DNA of 64,000 nt from positions 62,001-126,000 of the IMG/VR virus record IMGVR_UViG_3300017917_002795. One strand, 5' to 3'. Below, one piece after another: positions 9,196-17,951 of this stretch. Position numbers and translations under genes: made by a program. Position 1 is the stretch's first letter; each line of letters begins with the position of its first letter. A model generated the notes under the pieces. That model did no database searches, was not told the origin of the DNA, and saw nothing but the letters and a program-made list of their open reading frames with translations. Source of the stretch: a virus.

Positions 9196-9825
9196 ATGTC
9201 AAAACAACTATTAGTAGAATTCATGCCATTTCATCCGATTAGTTCATTAAATGAAACTAGCGGTGCTGCATTTGGCATTCCAGGAGGTTTTGTCGTACAA
9301 GGAGTTTTACAAAGAGCAGGTGCTAAAAATCAAAACGGTCGTGTATATCCTAAACCAATATTACATAGAGAATGTGTTCGATATCAAAAAGAATATATCG
9401 ATCAGCACCGAGCATTAGGAGAATTAGATCACCCAGAATCATCAGTAGTCAACTTAAACAATGTGTCACACAATGTTTTGAAAATATGGTGGGATGGTGA
9501 TGATTTAAAAGGTGCAGTTCAAATTCTAGATACTCCATCTGGAAATATTTTGAAATCATTGTTTAAGGCTGGCATCACATTAGGTATTTCTAGTCGCGGT
9601 TTAGGCTCTGTTAAAGAATTGCGAAATGAGGGAGTAGTTGAAGTTCAAGAAGATTTTGAATTAATATGTTGGGACTTCGTGTCTAATCCTTCGACTCATG
9701 GTGCTTTTATGCGGCCTACAAGGATGAATGAATCAACTGATAATAATATAGAACAAAATAAATACGCACGTGTAAATCAAATCATTACGTCGATTTTGTG
9801 TGAAGATGGTAAATGTAGGATATAA
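9196..9825 (+). CDS. gp21: Prohead core protease (T4 gp21-like)
   Basis: This serine protease degrades the scaffold and trims capsid proteins during head maturation. The herpesvirus-assemblin-like catalytic set is visible: His in GELDHPE (about residue 76), Ser in GISSRG (about 136) and an acidic WDFVSNPST (about 161). The 209 aa length matches T4 gp21. It lies directly upstream of the scaffold and capsid genes, as expected. Confidence 0.93.
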   Translation: MSKQLLVEFMPFHPISSLNETSGAAFGIPGGFVVQGVLQRAGAKNQNGRVYPKPILHRECVRYQKEYIDQHRALGELDHPESSVVNLNNVSHNVLKIWWDGDDLKGAVQILDTPSGNILKSLFKAGITLGISSRGLGSVKELRNEGVVEVQEDFELICWDFVSNPSTHGAFMRPTRMNESTDNNIEQNKYARVNQIITSILCEDGKCRI

Positions 9826-9827
9826 AA

Positions 9828-10232
9828 ATGGGAAAGAAACTAGAAACTTTAAAAAATTTATTATATGAAATGGATTCTAAAAAGAATGTGTTTCAAGAAG
9901 GTCCAGCTCCGTTAACATTAGAAGAAAAACGAGCTTTTTCAGAATCATTAAAAACATTTTCGCAGTTAGGCGAATCTGTGTATAGCAAAAGAAAATTAGA
10001 AGAAGCTGTAACTACCATTGAACGAATGGTTGAAACTGCACGTAGATTGGTTAATGAAGCATCTGACGATGTTGTAGAATCAACTGCGGCTGGTCGTCAT
10101 TTCAATTATATGGATAATGCTTTGAAAGAATTCAAAAAATCAGCCAATGAAATTTTGATTCATGAACGTCGTTGTTCACAGGCATATGAAGACATTGCAG
10201 AAGGCCTTAAAAAATATTATGATGTTGGATAA
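9828..10232 (+). CDS. Hypothetical helical protein
   Basis: This is a 134-residue, mostly alpha-helical, charged protein two bases after the protease gene. No motif was recognised. Its place between protease and scaffold suggests a prohead core or assembly role, but that is only positional. Confidence 0.65.
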   Translation: MGKKLETLKNLLYEMDSKKNVFQEGPAPLTLEEKRAFSESLKTFSQLGESVYSKRKLEEAVTTIERMVETARRLVNEASDDVVESTAAGRHFNYMDNALKEFKKSANEILIHERRCSQAYEDIAEGLKKYYDVG

Positions 10233-10264
10233 TTTGGATTCGTAAAACAAATTCAATATATTAT
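10233..10264 (+). promoter_or_regulatory. Bacteroidetes-type promoter
   Basis: TTTG (10233-10236), a spacer of 20, then TATATTAT (10257-10264), with the next ATG at 10275. It would drive the 169-aa gene and bS21. Confidence 0.55.
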
Positions 10265-10274
10265 AAAGGTAAGT

Positions 10275-10784
10275 ATGATGAATACGCTTAAAAAATTATA
10301 TAGAGACTTTTTCGGTTTAACGGAACAAACAATTGTTAATAAAAAACATCCGGTAGTTCCTGGACTAGATCCTAAAGATACCGCTAATCTAGCAAACTAC
10401 AACAAAGAACTACAAAAAACGCAGGCTTTAATGAAAGGCATGACATCAGAAGGAGAAATTGAAGAAGCTAAACTAGATAACAGCATAACAGATTATCAAG
10501 GCGGCGTTGAATATGTATTACATGATCCAGCTGTCGCACAAGCAACGTCCGATTCAATTCGTCAATGGGCTGAGAAAAAAGGGTTTACTGTTGTTAAACA
10601 ACAAGTATCTAAATCAGGTCGTGTTGGATATTTTTATTTTAGATTGGGTCAAGATCCTGCTCGCGAATCACAAAAAATTCAAGGATATTTTGCACAACGT
10701 CCAGAATTAAAACATTTCCGATTCAATGTTAGATCTGCTAAGCCAAAAGCAAATTTACCAGCAAAAATAGTTAAGAAAATTTAA
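10275..10784 (+). CDS. Hypothetical protein upstream of bS21
   Basis: The 169-residue protein starts MMNTLKKLYRDFFGLTEQ. The second ATG at 10278 is an equally good start. The C-terminal half (from about residue 78) has an alternating pattern ending HFRFNVRSAKP that looks like a small alpha/beta domain. It is under its own promoter together with the downstream bS21 gene, ten bases away. No family was recognised. Confidence 0.65.
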   Translation: MMNTLKKLYRDFFGLTEQTIVNKKHPVVPGLDPKDTANLANYNKELQKTQALMKGMTSEGEIEEAKLDNSITDYQGGVEYVLHDPAVAQATSDSIRQWAEKKGFTVVKQQVSKSGRVGYFYFRLGQDPARESQKIQGYFAQRPELKHFRFNVRSAKPKANLPAKIVKKI

Positions 10785-10794
10785 ACACAAATAT

Positions 10795-11040
10795 ATGAGT
10801 AAAAAACAGAAACAACACAAAACAATCGTGCCAGGTAATTCAATGGCAGTAAAAGTTTTAGGATCATCTAAAGAAGATTTAGCATATGCTCTTAAAACAT
10901 GGAAACGCAAAATTAAATCATCAGAAGTTTTAGAAAAAGTTAAAGACAATAAAACTTATGAAAAACCTAGCGTTACTCGACGTGCACAAATGATATCAGC
11001 TCGTTATTTACAATATGTAAAAGATTTGCATAGAGATTAA
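10795..11040 (+). CDS. rpsU: Ribosomal protein bS21 homologue
   Basis: The 81-residue basic protein carries the bS21 pattern: a short strand (MAVKVLGSS), a helix with ALKTWKRKI, a linker, then the hallmark YEKPSVTRRAQ and a final helix ending YLQYVKDLHRD. A 15-residue N-terminal extension is unusual. bS21 sits on the 30S platform near the 16S anti-Shine-Dalgarno end, and other large phages are known to encode it. It could replace host bS21 on ribosomes to favour phage mRNAs. It is followed by a strong terminator, so its transcript is separate from the scaffold/capsid transcript. Confidence 0.85.
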   Translation: MSKKQKQHKTIVPGNSMAVKVLGSSKEDLAYALKTWKRKIKSSEVLEKVKDNKTYEKPSVTRRAQMISARYLQYVKDLHRD

Positions 11041-11069
11041 AATTTAAACAACATTACATTGCATTAACG

Positions 11070-11100
11070 GCCCTAGCTTGAAAAAGTTAGGGCTTTTTTA
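11070..11100 (+). terminator. Intrinsic terminator after bS21
   Basis: A 10-bp stem (GCCCTAGCTT with AAGTTAGGGC, one G-U pair) has a GAAA loop and six T. TACTGTT follows the T run. Confidence 0.85.
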
Positions 11101-11179
11101 CTGTTTTTTCAAACGGTGCGGTATTTATTTGAGAATACGCTATTTTCTATATAGTGTTTATAAAATATTTATTCTTATT

Positions 11180-11197
11180 AAGATTCCAAATAATCTT
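11180..11197 (+). repeat. Small inverted repeat in scaffold leader
   Basis: AAGATT and AATCTT flank six bases, forming a weak 6-bp hairpin about 30 bases before the scaffold ATG. A TATTTATT motif lies just upstream (about 11166). It may stabilise the leader; no stronger claim is possible. Confidence 0.3.
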
Positions 11198-11229
11198 ATT
11201 TCCAAAAAACAAATTTAAGGAGAACAAAC

Positions 11230-12234
11230 ATGGCAAAATCAGATTTGCTAAAAGAAGCAATCGCTGATGCTAAAGCTGTTAGAGAAACTGCATTAGCAAA
11301 CGCAAAAATTGCACTTCAAGAACAGTTTGCCCCTAGAATCCAATCAATGCTATCTGCTAAATTAGCTGAAGAATTAGAAGATGAAGAAGTAGCAGCAGAT
11401 TTGGAAGCAGGAGCAGAAGATATCGAAGCAGGTGCAGAAGAATTAGAAGCTGGCGCAGACGCTGGACAAGATGTAGGTGATTTATCAATCGACGCTGATG
11501 GTGACGGAGAATTTGATGAATTTGACATTATGTCTCAAGAGCCAATCGCTGGTGAAGAAGAAATGGGCGCAGAAGCTGGTATGGAAGGCGAAGAAGCTGC
11601 ACCAGACGCAGAGTACGAAGACAGTATGGAAGAAGATCTTAATCTAGAAGAAATTCTACGTGAATTGGAAATGCCTATGGATGACATGGATGCTGAAGCT
11701 GGAATGGAAGCTGAAGAGCCAGTTGCCGAAGGATATGGTCATGATGAAGAAGATGTAGTAGAAGAAAACATCGACGAGATCATTGAAGCTATTCTACGCG
11801 AAACTGAAGAAGTAGAAGATTCGTCAGATGCTTCAAAATTAGAAGAAGAAAATGCAGAATTGAAAGAAGAACTAGAAGAAGCTTATAGCACAGTTAAACA
11901 ACTTAAATCAGTTATCAACGAAGTAAACCTTCTTAATGCAAAACTTCTTTACACAAACAAATTGTTCCGTAACTTTGAATTGAATGAATCACAAAAAATG
12001 AAAGTTATCGAGAACTTTGATAGAGCAGCAAATACAAGAGAAGCAAAATTAGTATTCGCAACATTGGCTGAAAGTTTCAATAAACCTAAATTGACTCCAA
12101 AGCGTAAAATGGTTAAAGAATCAATTGCATCTAAACCTGTTGCTACTACAGCACCATCAAAAGAAACAACACAAATTCTTTCAGAAGGTTTTGAAATGGC
12201 AAACCGTTGGAAGAAATTGGCAGGATTAATTTAA
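11230..12234 (+). CDS. gp22: Prohead core scaffold protein (T4 gp22-like)
   Basis: This internal scaffold around which the capsid assembles is later digested by the protease. The 334-residue protein is strongly acidic, with Glu/Ala/Asp-rich repeats (about residues 45-190), then a coiled coil (EENAELKEELEEAYSTVKQ) and the conserved C-terminal segment LNAKLLYTNKLFRNF...MKVIENFDRA seen in gp22 relatives, ending RWKKLAGLI. A strong AAGGAG lies eight bases before the ATG, fitting high expression. The capsid gene follows 30 bases later. Confidence 0.9.
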   Translation: MAKSDLLKEAIADAKAVRETALANAKIALQEQFAPRIQSMLSAKLAEELEDEEVAADLEAGAEDIEAGAEELEAGADAGQDVGDLSIDADGDGEFDEFDIMSQEPIAGEEEMGAEAGMEGEEAAPDAEYEDSMEEDLNLEEILRELEMPMDDMDAEAGMEAEEPVAEGYGHDEEDVVEENIDEIIEAILRETEEVEDSSDASKLEEENAELKEELEEAYSTVKQLKSVINEVNLLNAKLLYTNKLFRNFELNESQKMKVIENFDRAANTREAKLVFATLAESFNKPKLTPKRKMVKESIASKPVATTAPSKETTQILSEGFEMANRWKKLAGLI

Positions 12235-12264
12235 TTTTTAACAAAAACAAAAAAAAGGATAAAG

Positions 12265-13929
12265 ATGAGTTTAAATTCATTATTACAAAGCCCGGATAAT
12301 TCTCAAAGAGCTGCAGCAGTAGCTACTATTAAGAAATGGGAAAAAACCGGTTTATTAGAAGGTCTTCGTAACGAGACTGAAAAAGCAGGTATGGCTCAAT
12401 TGCTTGAAAACCAAGCACGTCAATTAGTAAAAGAAGCTTCACAAACAGGTACCGCAGAAGGATCTGAAGAGTGGGCTGGTGTAGCACTTCCATTGGTACG
12501 TCGTATCTTTGCTGAATTTGCTGCTAAAGAATTCGTATCAGTTCAACCAATGAACTTGCCTTCAGGTCTAGTATTTTACCTAGATTTTAAATATGGTACA
12601 GGTGTACCAGGATTCACTGCAGATCAAGCAGATCCAGTTTCAGCAGCTGGTCATCCATTTGCATCTCCTGAGTCTGATGATTCATTGTTTGGTGTAACTA
12701 ATACATCTGTTGACCCAACTGGTGGTCTTTATGGTGCTGGTCGTTTTGGTTATTCAATCAACGAAGTTACTGCATCAGTAGCAGCAACAACTGCATCAGT
12801 TGATTCTGGTTCAGTGAATTTTGATTCAGCATATACAAATACAGCATTGTCTGGATATACAAAAGTTTTAGTTTCAACTGGTTCGTTACCTTCAGCAGAT
12901 TTAACTGCAGTTAGATCATTTGTATTAACTTCAGGTTCGGCTGGTACAATTGTAACTACAGCAATGAACATTCCTGCATTTACAAAACTTAATTTATCAT
13001 CAGGAAATGTTGAATTTATCGTGTCTAAATCAGCTGGTATGAATGGTGTATCTGGATATACAGTAGCATATAGCAAACAACCTATCTCTTACAACAGAGG
13101 TGATTTTGAAGATGCAAATCCATTCAAAGGTTCTGGCGCTAATCAAGGTATCAACAACGGTACAGATATCGCAATTCCAGAATTGAACTTGGAGCTTCAA
13201 TCAGAGCCAATCGTTGCTAAAACACGTAAGTTGAAAGCAGTTTGGACTCCTGAATTTGCTCAAGACCTTAACGCTTACCATTCAATTGATGCTGAAGCTG
13301 AATTGACTTCAATGCTTTCTGAGTATGTATCTATGGAAATCGATTTAGAGATTCTTGATATGTTGATTTCTGCAGCTCCAACAACTGAGTATTGGTCAGC
13401 TAAAAACAATAACATCTGGAATGGTTCTGGATTCACACAATCATCTGCAGTAGCTGGTGATGGTTTCTATAACACTCAAGGTGGATGGTTCCAAACATTG
13501 GGTACTAAACTTCAAAAAGTGTCTAACAAAATTCACCAAAAAACATTGCGTGGTGGTGCTAACTTCTTAGTAACTTCTCCTGCAGTTGCAACTATTCTTG
13601 AGTCTATCCCAGGATTTGCTGCTGACACTGATGGTACTAAATTAGAATTTGCTGCTGGTGTTCAAAAAATTGGTGCTATCAATAACAGATACACAGTTTA
13701 CAAAAACCCATACATGAAAGAGAACGTAATCCTTATGGGATTCAGAGGAGCACAATTCCTTGAAACAGGTGCTGTTTATTCTCCATACATTCCACTTATC
13801 ATGACTCCATTGATTTATGATCCAATCAACTTCACTCCACGTAAAGGTGTTATGACACGTTACGCGAAGAAAGTGGTTCGTCCAGAGTTCTACGGTAAAG
13901 TATATGTACATGGTTTAGAAACTCTTTAA
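12265..13929 (+). CDS. gp23: Major capsid protein (T4 gp23-like)
   Basis: This is the main HK97-fold shell protein. The segment FVSVQPMNLPSGLVFYLDF corresponds to the conserved GVQPMNSPTGQVFALR of T4 gp23. EYVSMEIDLEILDMLISAAP and the C-terminal YDPINFTPRKGVMTRYAKK are also characteristic. The 554 aa length includes an N-terminal propeptide; QLLE near residue 48 is a candidate protease cut site, inferred from the L-x-E rule of T4. Between about residues 130 and 270 a Ser/Thr/Val-rich insertion could be a surface domain. A hairpin terminator follows. Confidence 0.95.
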   Translation: MSLNSLLQSPDNSQRAAAVATIKKWEKTGLLEGLRNETEKAGMAQLLENQARQLVKEASQTGTAEGSEEWAGVALPLVRRIFAEFAAKEFVSVQPMNLPSGLVFYLDFKYGTGVPGFTADQADPVSAAGHPFASPESDDSLFGVTNTSVDPTGGLYGAGRFGYSINEVTASVAATTASVDSGSVNFDSAYTNTALSGYTKVLVSTGSLPSADLTAVRSFVLTSGSAGTIVTTAMNIPAFTKLNLSSGNVEFIVSKSAGMNGVSGYTVAYSKQPISYNRGDFEDANPFKGSGANQGINNGTDIAIPELNLELQSEPIVAKTRKLKAVWTPEFAQDLNAYHSIDAEAELTSMLSEYVSMEIDLEILDMLISAAPTTEYWSAKNNNIWNGSGFTQSSAVAGDGFYNTQGGWFQTLGTKLQKVSNKIHQKTLRGGANFLVTSPAVATILESIPGFAADTDGTKLEFAAGVQKIGAINNRYTVYKNPYMKENVILMGFRGAQFLETGAVYSPYIPLIMTPLIYDPINFTPRKGVMTRYAKKVVRPEFYGKVYVHGLETL

Positions 13930-13950
13930 TAGTTAACTATTTACTAATTA

Positions 13951-13982
13951 GAAAGGGGGTGGCTTCGGTCACCCCTTTCTTA
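13951..13982 (+). terminator. Terminator after the capsid gene
   Basis: A G/C-rich stem (GAAAGGGGGTGGC with GTCACCCCTTTC, one bulged G) is closed by a C(TTCG)G tetraloop. The T run is poor, but TACTGTT follows as at the other terminators. Confidence 0.75.
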
Positions 13983-13991
13983 CTGTTTGTA

Positions 13992-14001
13992 TATTTATAT
14001 T
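13992..14001 (+). promoter_or_regulatory. Late-type promoter motif
   Basis: TATTTATATT ends 11 bases before the ATG at 14013, immediately after the capsid terminator. Confidence 0.5.
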
Positions 14002-14012
14002 AAAAAAAGATT

Positions 14013-14288
14013 ATGGCAGTAGATAGACACAAATATTCAATGGATGTGATCATACGATATGCTGGTCGTTTGATTGATGTATTAGATCGTTTGCGAGCAA
14101 TTCGAATGGTGTTGATGGTTCATATTGAACAAGATTTAGGTCCTGATAAAGAACGCATTAACATTAAAATCATGACTCCATATCCACCTCGTGAAACTTT
14201 TCATGCAATTCGTAAATTAGCTCTAGGAAAGATTGAAGAATTACATGAAATGTCTCTACAGGAATCAACTCTTACGAAACTATTTTAA
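14013..14288 (+). CDS. Small hypothetical protein
   Basis: This 91-residue protein is basic in its first half and contains a predicted long helix (VIIRYAGRLIDVLDRLRAIRM) and a strand-rich NIKIMTPYPP. It sits alone between the capsid terminator and the neck genes with its own late-type motif. No family was recognised. Confidence 0.65.
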   Translation: MAVDRHKYSMDVIIRYAGRLIDVLDRLRAIRMVLMVHIEQDLGPDKERINIKIMTPYPPRETFHAIRKLALGKIEELHEMSLQESTLTKLF

Positions 14289-14335
14289 TGATATGTCTGT
14301 TGATATAAAATACATCACAGTATTATCAATAAATA

Positions 14336-14345
14336 TATTTATATA
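14336..14345 (+). promoter_or_regulatory. Late-type promoter motif before neck genes
   Basis: TATTTATATA ends 15 bases before the ATG at 14361; an A-tract and AAAGGA lie between. Confidence 0.5.
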
Positions 14346-14360
14346 AAAAAAAAGGATATC

Positions 14361-15584
14361 ATGGATTACAGCGAAAATAAGCCAATATGGCCTGGATCAT
14401 CTTCATTTTCCCCTGGTAAAACACCGTTTGGATATTTTGATTCTGATCCGGTATTTGCTTCGCATGCTGATAAGTTTGCTGAGTTTGCTGCTAATTCAGT
14501 TGGTTATCCAGTAATGGATGTTGAACTTCAAGATGTTAACTTTTATACGGCATTTGAAGCTGCTGTAATAGAATATTCAAATCAAGTAAATCAAGTTAAT
14601 ATAGTTAACAATTTGCTCAATACAATAGGATTGCAAACTCAATCTAATCTAATAGGAAGTGAAGGTTTAACTGGAAAACCAGTAGGTAATTCACTTTCAT
14701 ACATTGTTAAACTGAGTAAAGCATACGGAACTGAAGCTGAATCGGGTGGTACCATTAAATGGTATTCTGCATCATTTGATGTGGTGAATATGAAACAAAC
14801 ATATAGTATCCGCGAAGCAGTTTCAGCATCATTAGGCATCACTTTAAGTGATACTAGTTCAATTGAAATACGCAGAGTGTTGCACTATATGCCGCCTGCC
14901 ATTGTTAGATATTTTGATCCATTTGTTGGAACGGGATTAGGTTCTCAAGCATTATTAGATGCATTTGATTTCGGAGGATTTTCTCCTTCTGTAAACTTCA
15001 TGATGATGCCAATACATGCAGATTTACTTCGTTTGCAAGCCATTGAGTTCAATGATCAGATACGTAAATCACATTTTTCTTTTGATATTCATGGAGATGA
15101 TATACGGATTTATCCGGTACCAGGAACACAAGGAACTGCATCTACGCCATATTTTGGGAAGGTTTGGTTTGAATTCTTGTTTGAAGAACAAAAAAATAAG
15201 GATGCACTCTTATTTGGCAATACAGCACTTGTAAACGGTGTTGTCAGTGACGCATCTAATATACCATATACGTTCCAAACATACGGGAACATTAATGATA
15301 TGGGGCGTGCGTGGATACTGAGATATGGTTCGGCACTTGCCAAAGAAATGTTAGGTTTCGTCCGCAATAAGTATTCTTCTGTGCCAATACCGAATGGCGA
15401 AGTAACGCTTAATGGTGCAGAATTAGTATCACAAGCACAGAGTGAAAAAACAGAATTAATTTCTCAACTGAGAGAATTTTTAGAAAAATTGACAAAAGAA
15501 CAAATGTTGACGCGTCAAACGGCTGAAGCAAATCAAATGAATGAGTTGCTAGCAAAAGCGCCGTTGCGCATATATGTTGGATAA
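14361..15584 (+). CDS. gp13: Neck protein (T4 gp13-like)
   Basis: This head-completion protein sits under the portal. YPVMDVELQDVNFYTAFEAA matches the early PIINVELTPDQIYDCIQRA of T4 gp13. The C-terminal WILRYGSALAKEMLGFVRNK, NGEVTLNGAELVSQAQSEK and the final LRIYVG match the gp13 tail (KDYATALAKELNG, GGVTIDGQRLIEEARLEK, FGILVG). At 407 aa it is about 100 residues longer than T4 gp13, mostly from a middle insertion and a longer C-terminal helix. The gp14- and gp15-like genes follow. Confidence 0.85.
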   Translation: MDYSENKPIWPGSSSFSPGKTPFGYFDSDPVFASHADKFAEFAANSVGYPVMDVELQDVNFYTAFEAAVIEYSNQVNQVNIVNNLLNTIGLQTQSNLIGSEGLTGKPVGNSLSYIVKLSKAYGTEAESGGTIKWYSASFDVVNMKQTYSIREAVSASLGITLSDTSSIEIRRVLHYMPPAIVRYFDPFVGTGLGSQALLDAFDFGGFSPSVNFMMMPIHADLLRLQAIEFNDQIRKSHFSFDIHGDDIRIYPVPGTQGTASTPYFGKVWFEFLFEEQKNKDALLFGNTALVNGVVSDASNIPYTFQTYGNINDMGRAWILRYGSALAKEMLGFVRNKYSSVPIPNGEVTLNGAELVSQAQSEKTELISQLREFLEKLTKEQMLTRQTAEANQMNELLAKAPLRIYVG

Positions 15585-15595
15585 GGAGTTAGACG

Positions 15596-16114
15596 ATGGC
15601 ACTTTTTGGAGGAAAACGGGATGCACGTTTCTTGGCTTCTATCAATGCGGAGTTGATCAATGCTATCGTAGATACAGAAATTGAATACTTCAAACTGCAA
15701 GTAGAACAAAGCAATTCTAATCTATATGGAGAATCTGAACGAAAAGCATATTTTGATTCAATATTGATTCCATGTTTGATTACAAAAGATGAAAAAGCTT
15801 CTGCAATGGATGATTATGGTCATACATATACACGTACTGCCAAGTTTGCATTGTCTCGAGATTTATTAGAACGAGCTGGTTTATATCCGGAAGTTGGTGA
15901 TATTGTGTTATGGGATAATGAATATTTTGAAATCGATAATGTTGATGCAAATCAATATTTTGTAGGTAAGAATCCAGAAACATGGCCAAACGGAGACGAT
16001 CATGGATACAGTGTTTCGGTGGTATGTGATGCCCATGCAACTCGTCAAACACCATTAGGTATACGAGATATTCGGCGAGGTGGTAACAATGATTTTGGAT
16101 ATAAAGGATTTTAA
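15596..16114 (+). CDS. gp14: Neck protein (T4 gp14-like)
   Basis: This partner of gp13 closes the filled head. GDIVLWDNEYFEIDNVDANQ matches the T4 gp14 stretch [20 protein letters not shown]. The 172 aa length is shorter than T4 gp14, which has a long tail. A strong AAGGAG precedes the ATG by eight bases. The stop overlaps the next start by one base (TAATG at 16112). Confidence 0.75.
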   Translation: MALFGGKRDARFLASINAELINAIVDTEIEYFKLQVEQSNSNLYGESERKAYFDSILIPCLITKDEKASAMDDYGHTYTRTAKFALSRDLLERAGLYPEVGDIVLWDNEYFEIDNVDANQYFVGKNPETWPNGDDHGYSVSVVCDAHATRQTPLGIRDIRRGGNNDFGYKGF

Positions 16115-17337
16115 TGGCCAAGAATAGACAAAACATAGATCGTAAAACTAACAAACCTAATCCGCGTCGCACAGAAGGTCTTACACCAGATCCAATTTTA
16201 AATCGTGCTGAGCAGATACGCAGAGATGATGATGTTATTCGCACTGAAAAGCGTACGGTTTATGATATTGACTTTGCTATCAAATGGTACATTGACAATG
16301 AAATTCAGCCACAAATTATGGCAGATCAAACCCTAATTCCAGTACCAGTAATATTTGCCAACGGAGAAAAATGGGACAATGTCCGCAGATTAGGTTATCT
16401 TCGTGATGAAAAGGGTAAGCTTCAATCTCCACTCATCATGCTGAAACGAAATTCAGTGCAAGAACGAGATAACAACAAACATCTGGATGTTAACCGACAG
16501 TTTCCAGGAAACCAATTTGTTCACAAACAATCATATAATAAACGAAACCGATACGAAGATCAACTTTTTCCAATACCAAATCCACAACGCGCTGAATCAA
16601 AAGAAATCTATGTAATTGATATTCCAAAATATGTAACTGTTGAATATGAAATGTTGATGTGGTGTGATTTTACCACACAACTAAATGATTTAATTGATCA
16701 ACTACTTCCATATAATCGTTATGGATGGGGCAATGAGTCAAACAAGTTTCATGTGTCATATGGTGCTACTAGTTTTGAAACAGTTAATACGGTTGGGGAA
16801 GATCGCTTAGTTCGTGCTACTTTGCCGATGACTGTGTTAGGCACATTGTTATCAGCTCAAGAAACTCGAGTGGAAACATTGAGAAAGATGTATTCAATTA
16901 AAAAAGTTTCATTTGATGTTATAGTAGATGTTGGCGACTTAAATATATTTTCGACAACTACAGTGCCACAAAACATTTTGCAATACCAGACCAATGTATT
17001 ATCTGGTGCTAATATTGTTGTTAGCGGAGGCGGCGGAGCACAAACAATTAATGCTACTGCAATGACATATTTGACCAATGTAACGGAACGACAATCTGCA
17101 TATGTAAATTCAACTACCATAACAATTGCTGCACTTGCTGCCGTGAATCCTGTATTATATACAACCGCAACTAAAGATGAATTTGATTTATATATTAATG
17201 GTCAATACATTGATAAAGCGGCATATACATGGACACCTAGTGATATTTTATCGCAAACGATTGTGTTTGATACTGCTATATTGAATTATAGTATAGATCC
17301 ATCTGATGTGATAATTGTTAAAGGGAGATGGGCATAA
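16114..17337 (+). CDS. gp15: Tail terminator / completion protein (T4 gp15-like)
   Basis: This is expected to cap the finished tail and join it to the neck. TLIPVPVIFANGEKW and VEYEMLMWCDFTTQLNDLID followed by QLLPYNRYGWG correspond to the T4 gp15 pattern of a strand, IYELSIFTRYEDDMFQIVEQ, and ILPYFQPHF. The N-terminal 50 residues are basic and probably disordered. The last 140 residues, after the gp15-like core, form an extra beta-rich region ending VDPSDVIIVKGRWA. Gene order after gp13/gp14 supports the call. Confidence 0.75.
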   Translation: MAKNRQNIDRKTNKPNPRRTEGLTPDPILNRAEQIRRDDDVIRTEKRTVYDIDFAIKWYIDNEIQPQIMADQTLIPVPVIFANGEKWDNVRRLGYLRDEKGKLQSPLIMLKRNSVQERDNNKHLDVNRQFPGNQFVHKQSYNKRNRYEDQLFPIPNPQRAESKEIYVIDIPKYVTVEYEMLMWCDFTTQLNDLIDQLLPYNRYGWGNESNKFHVSYGATSFETVNTVGEDRLVRATLPMTVLGTLLSAQETRVETLRKMYSIKKVSFDVIVDVGDLNIFSTTTVPQNILQYQTNVLSGANIVVSGGGGAQTINATAMTYLTNVTERQSAYVNSTTITIAALAAVNPVLYTTATKDEFDLYINGQYIDKAAYTWTPSDILSQTIVFDTAILNYSIDPSDVIIVKGRWA

Positions 17338-17945
17338 TGAGGCAATTCAAACCGGGTCAGTTACAATCAGGATCTTTATATCCAATTTCAGCCAGTTTTG
17401 CATTAACTGCTTCATATGCTACAAATGCTGGCATTGACACCGGATCACTTGTTTCTACAGCATCATTTAATTCATTTACTGCATCATATACAACCGGATC
17501 ATTTACAGGATCATTCATCGGAGATGGAAGTGGTTTAACCGGCGTTATACCTCCTTTAAGTTCTAGTTATATATTTGTTGGTAACGCATCTAATGTTGCA
17601 ACCGGCGTTTCAATGTCTGGAGATGTTGCAATTGATCAGAATGGTGTTACTACAATTCAACCGCATGTAGTTTCTTATGATAAGATTCAATATGTTTCTC
17701 AATCTGCTATATTAGGTTCGTTAAGTGGATCTGGATCGCCAGTATCTGAAATTCCAATTATTGATGCATACTTAACCTCTAGCATTCCGGCTTCATTGCT
17801 CAATGACACAAACAATTGGGATATTAATGGAAACTACATAGGAACTGCAATATCGGGCACATATCAAGGACAATCACATTACAATGCAAACTATTGGTTT
17901 ACAGCAGTCAATGACAATACGTGGATAAGATTAATTAGAGGATAA
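17337..17945 (+). CDS. Fibre-type protein with GDGSGLTG module
   Basis: The start is at ATG 17337 (TAATG overlap), favoured by GGGAGA upstream; an in-frame ATG nine bases earlier lacks ribosome-binding space. The 202-residue protein is Ser/Thr/Ala-rich with repeated TASF/ASYA units and FTGSFIGDGSGLTG, a module that recurs in at least two later fibre genes. The C-terminus (NWDINGNYIG...YWFTAVNDNTWIRLIRG) looks like a small globular head. Probably a tail or head fibre; the attachment site is unknown. Confidence 0.7.
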   Translation: MRQFKPGQLQSGSLYPISASFALTASYATNAGIDTGSLVSTASFNSFTASYTTGSFTGSFIGDGSGLTGVIPPLSSSYIFVGNASNVATGVSMSGDVAIDQNGVTTIQPHVVSYDKIQYVSQSAILGSLSGSGSPVSEIPIIDAYLTSSIPASLLNDTNNWDINGNYIGTAISGTYQGQSHYNANYWFTAVNDNTWIRLIRG

Positions 17946-17951
17946 CACAGA

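Noticed and set aside
15780-16244. Minus-strand frame of 154 aa
   Set aside because: It lies opposite the gp14- and gp15-like genes, which carry recognisable family sequence.
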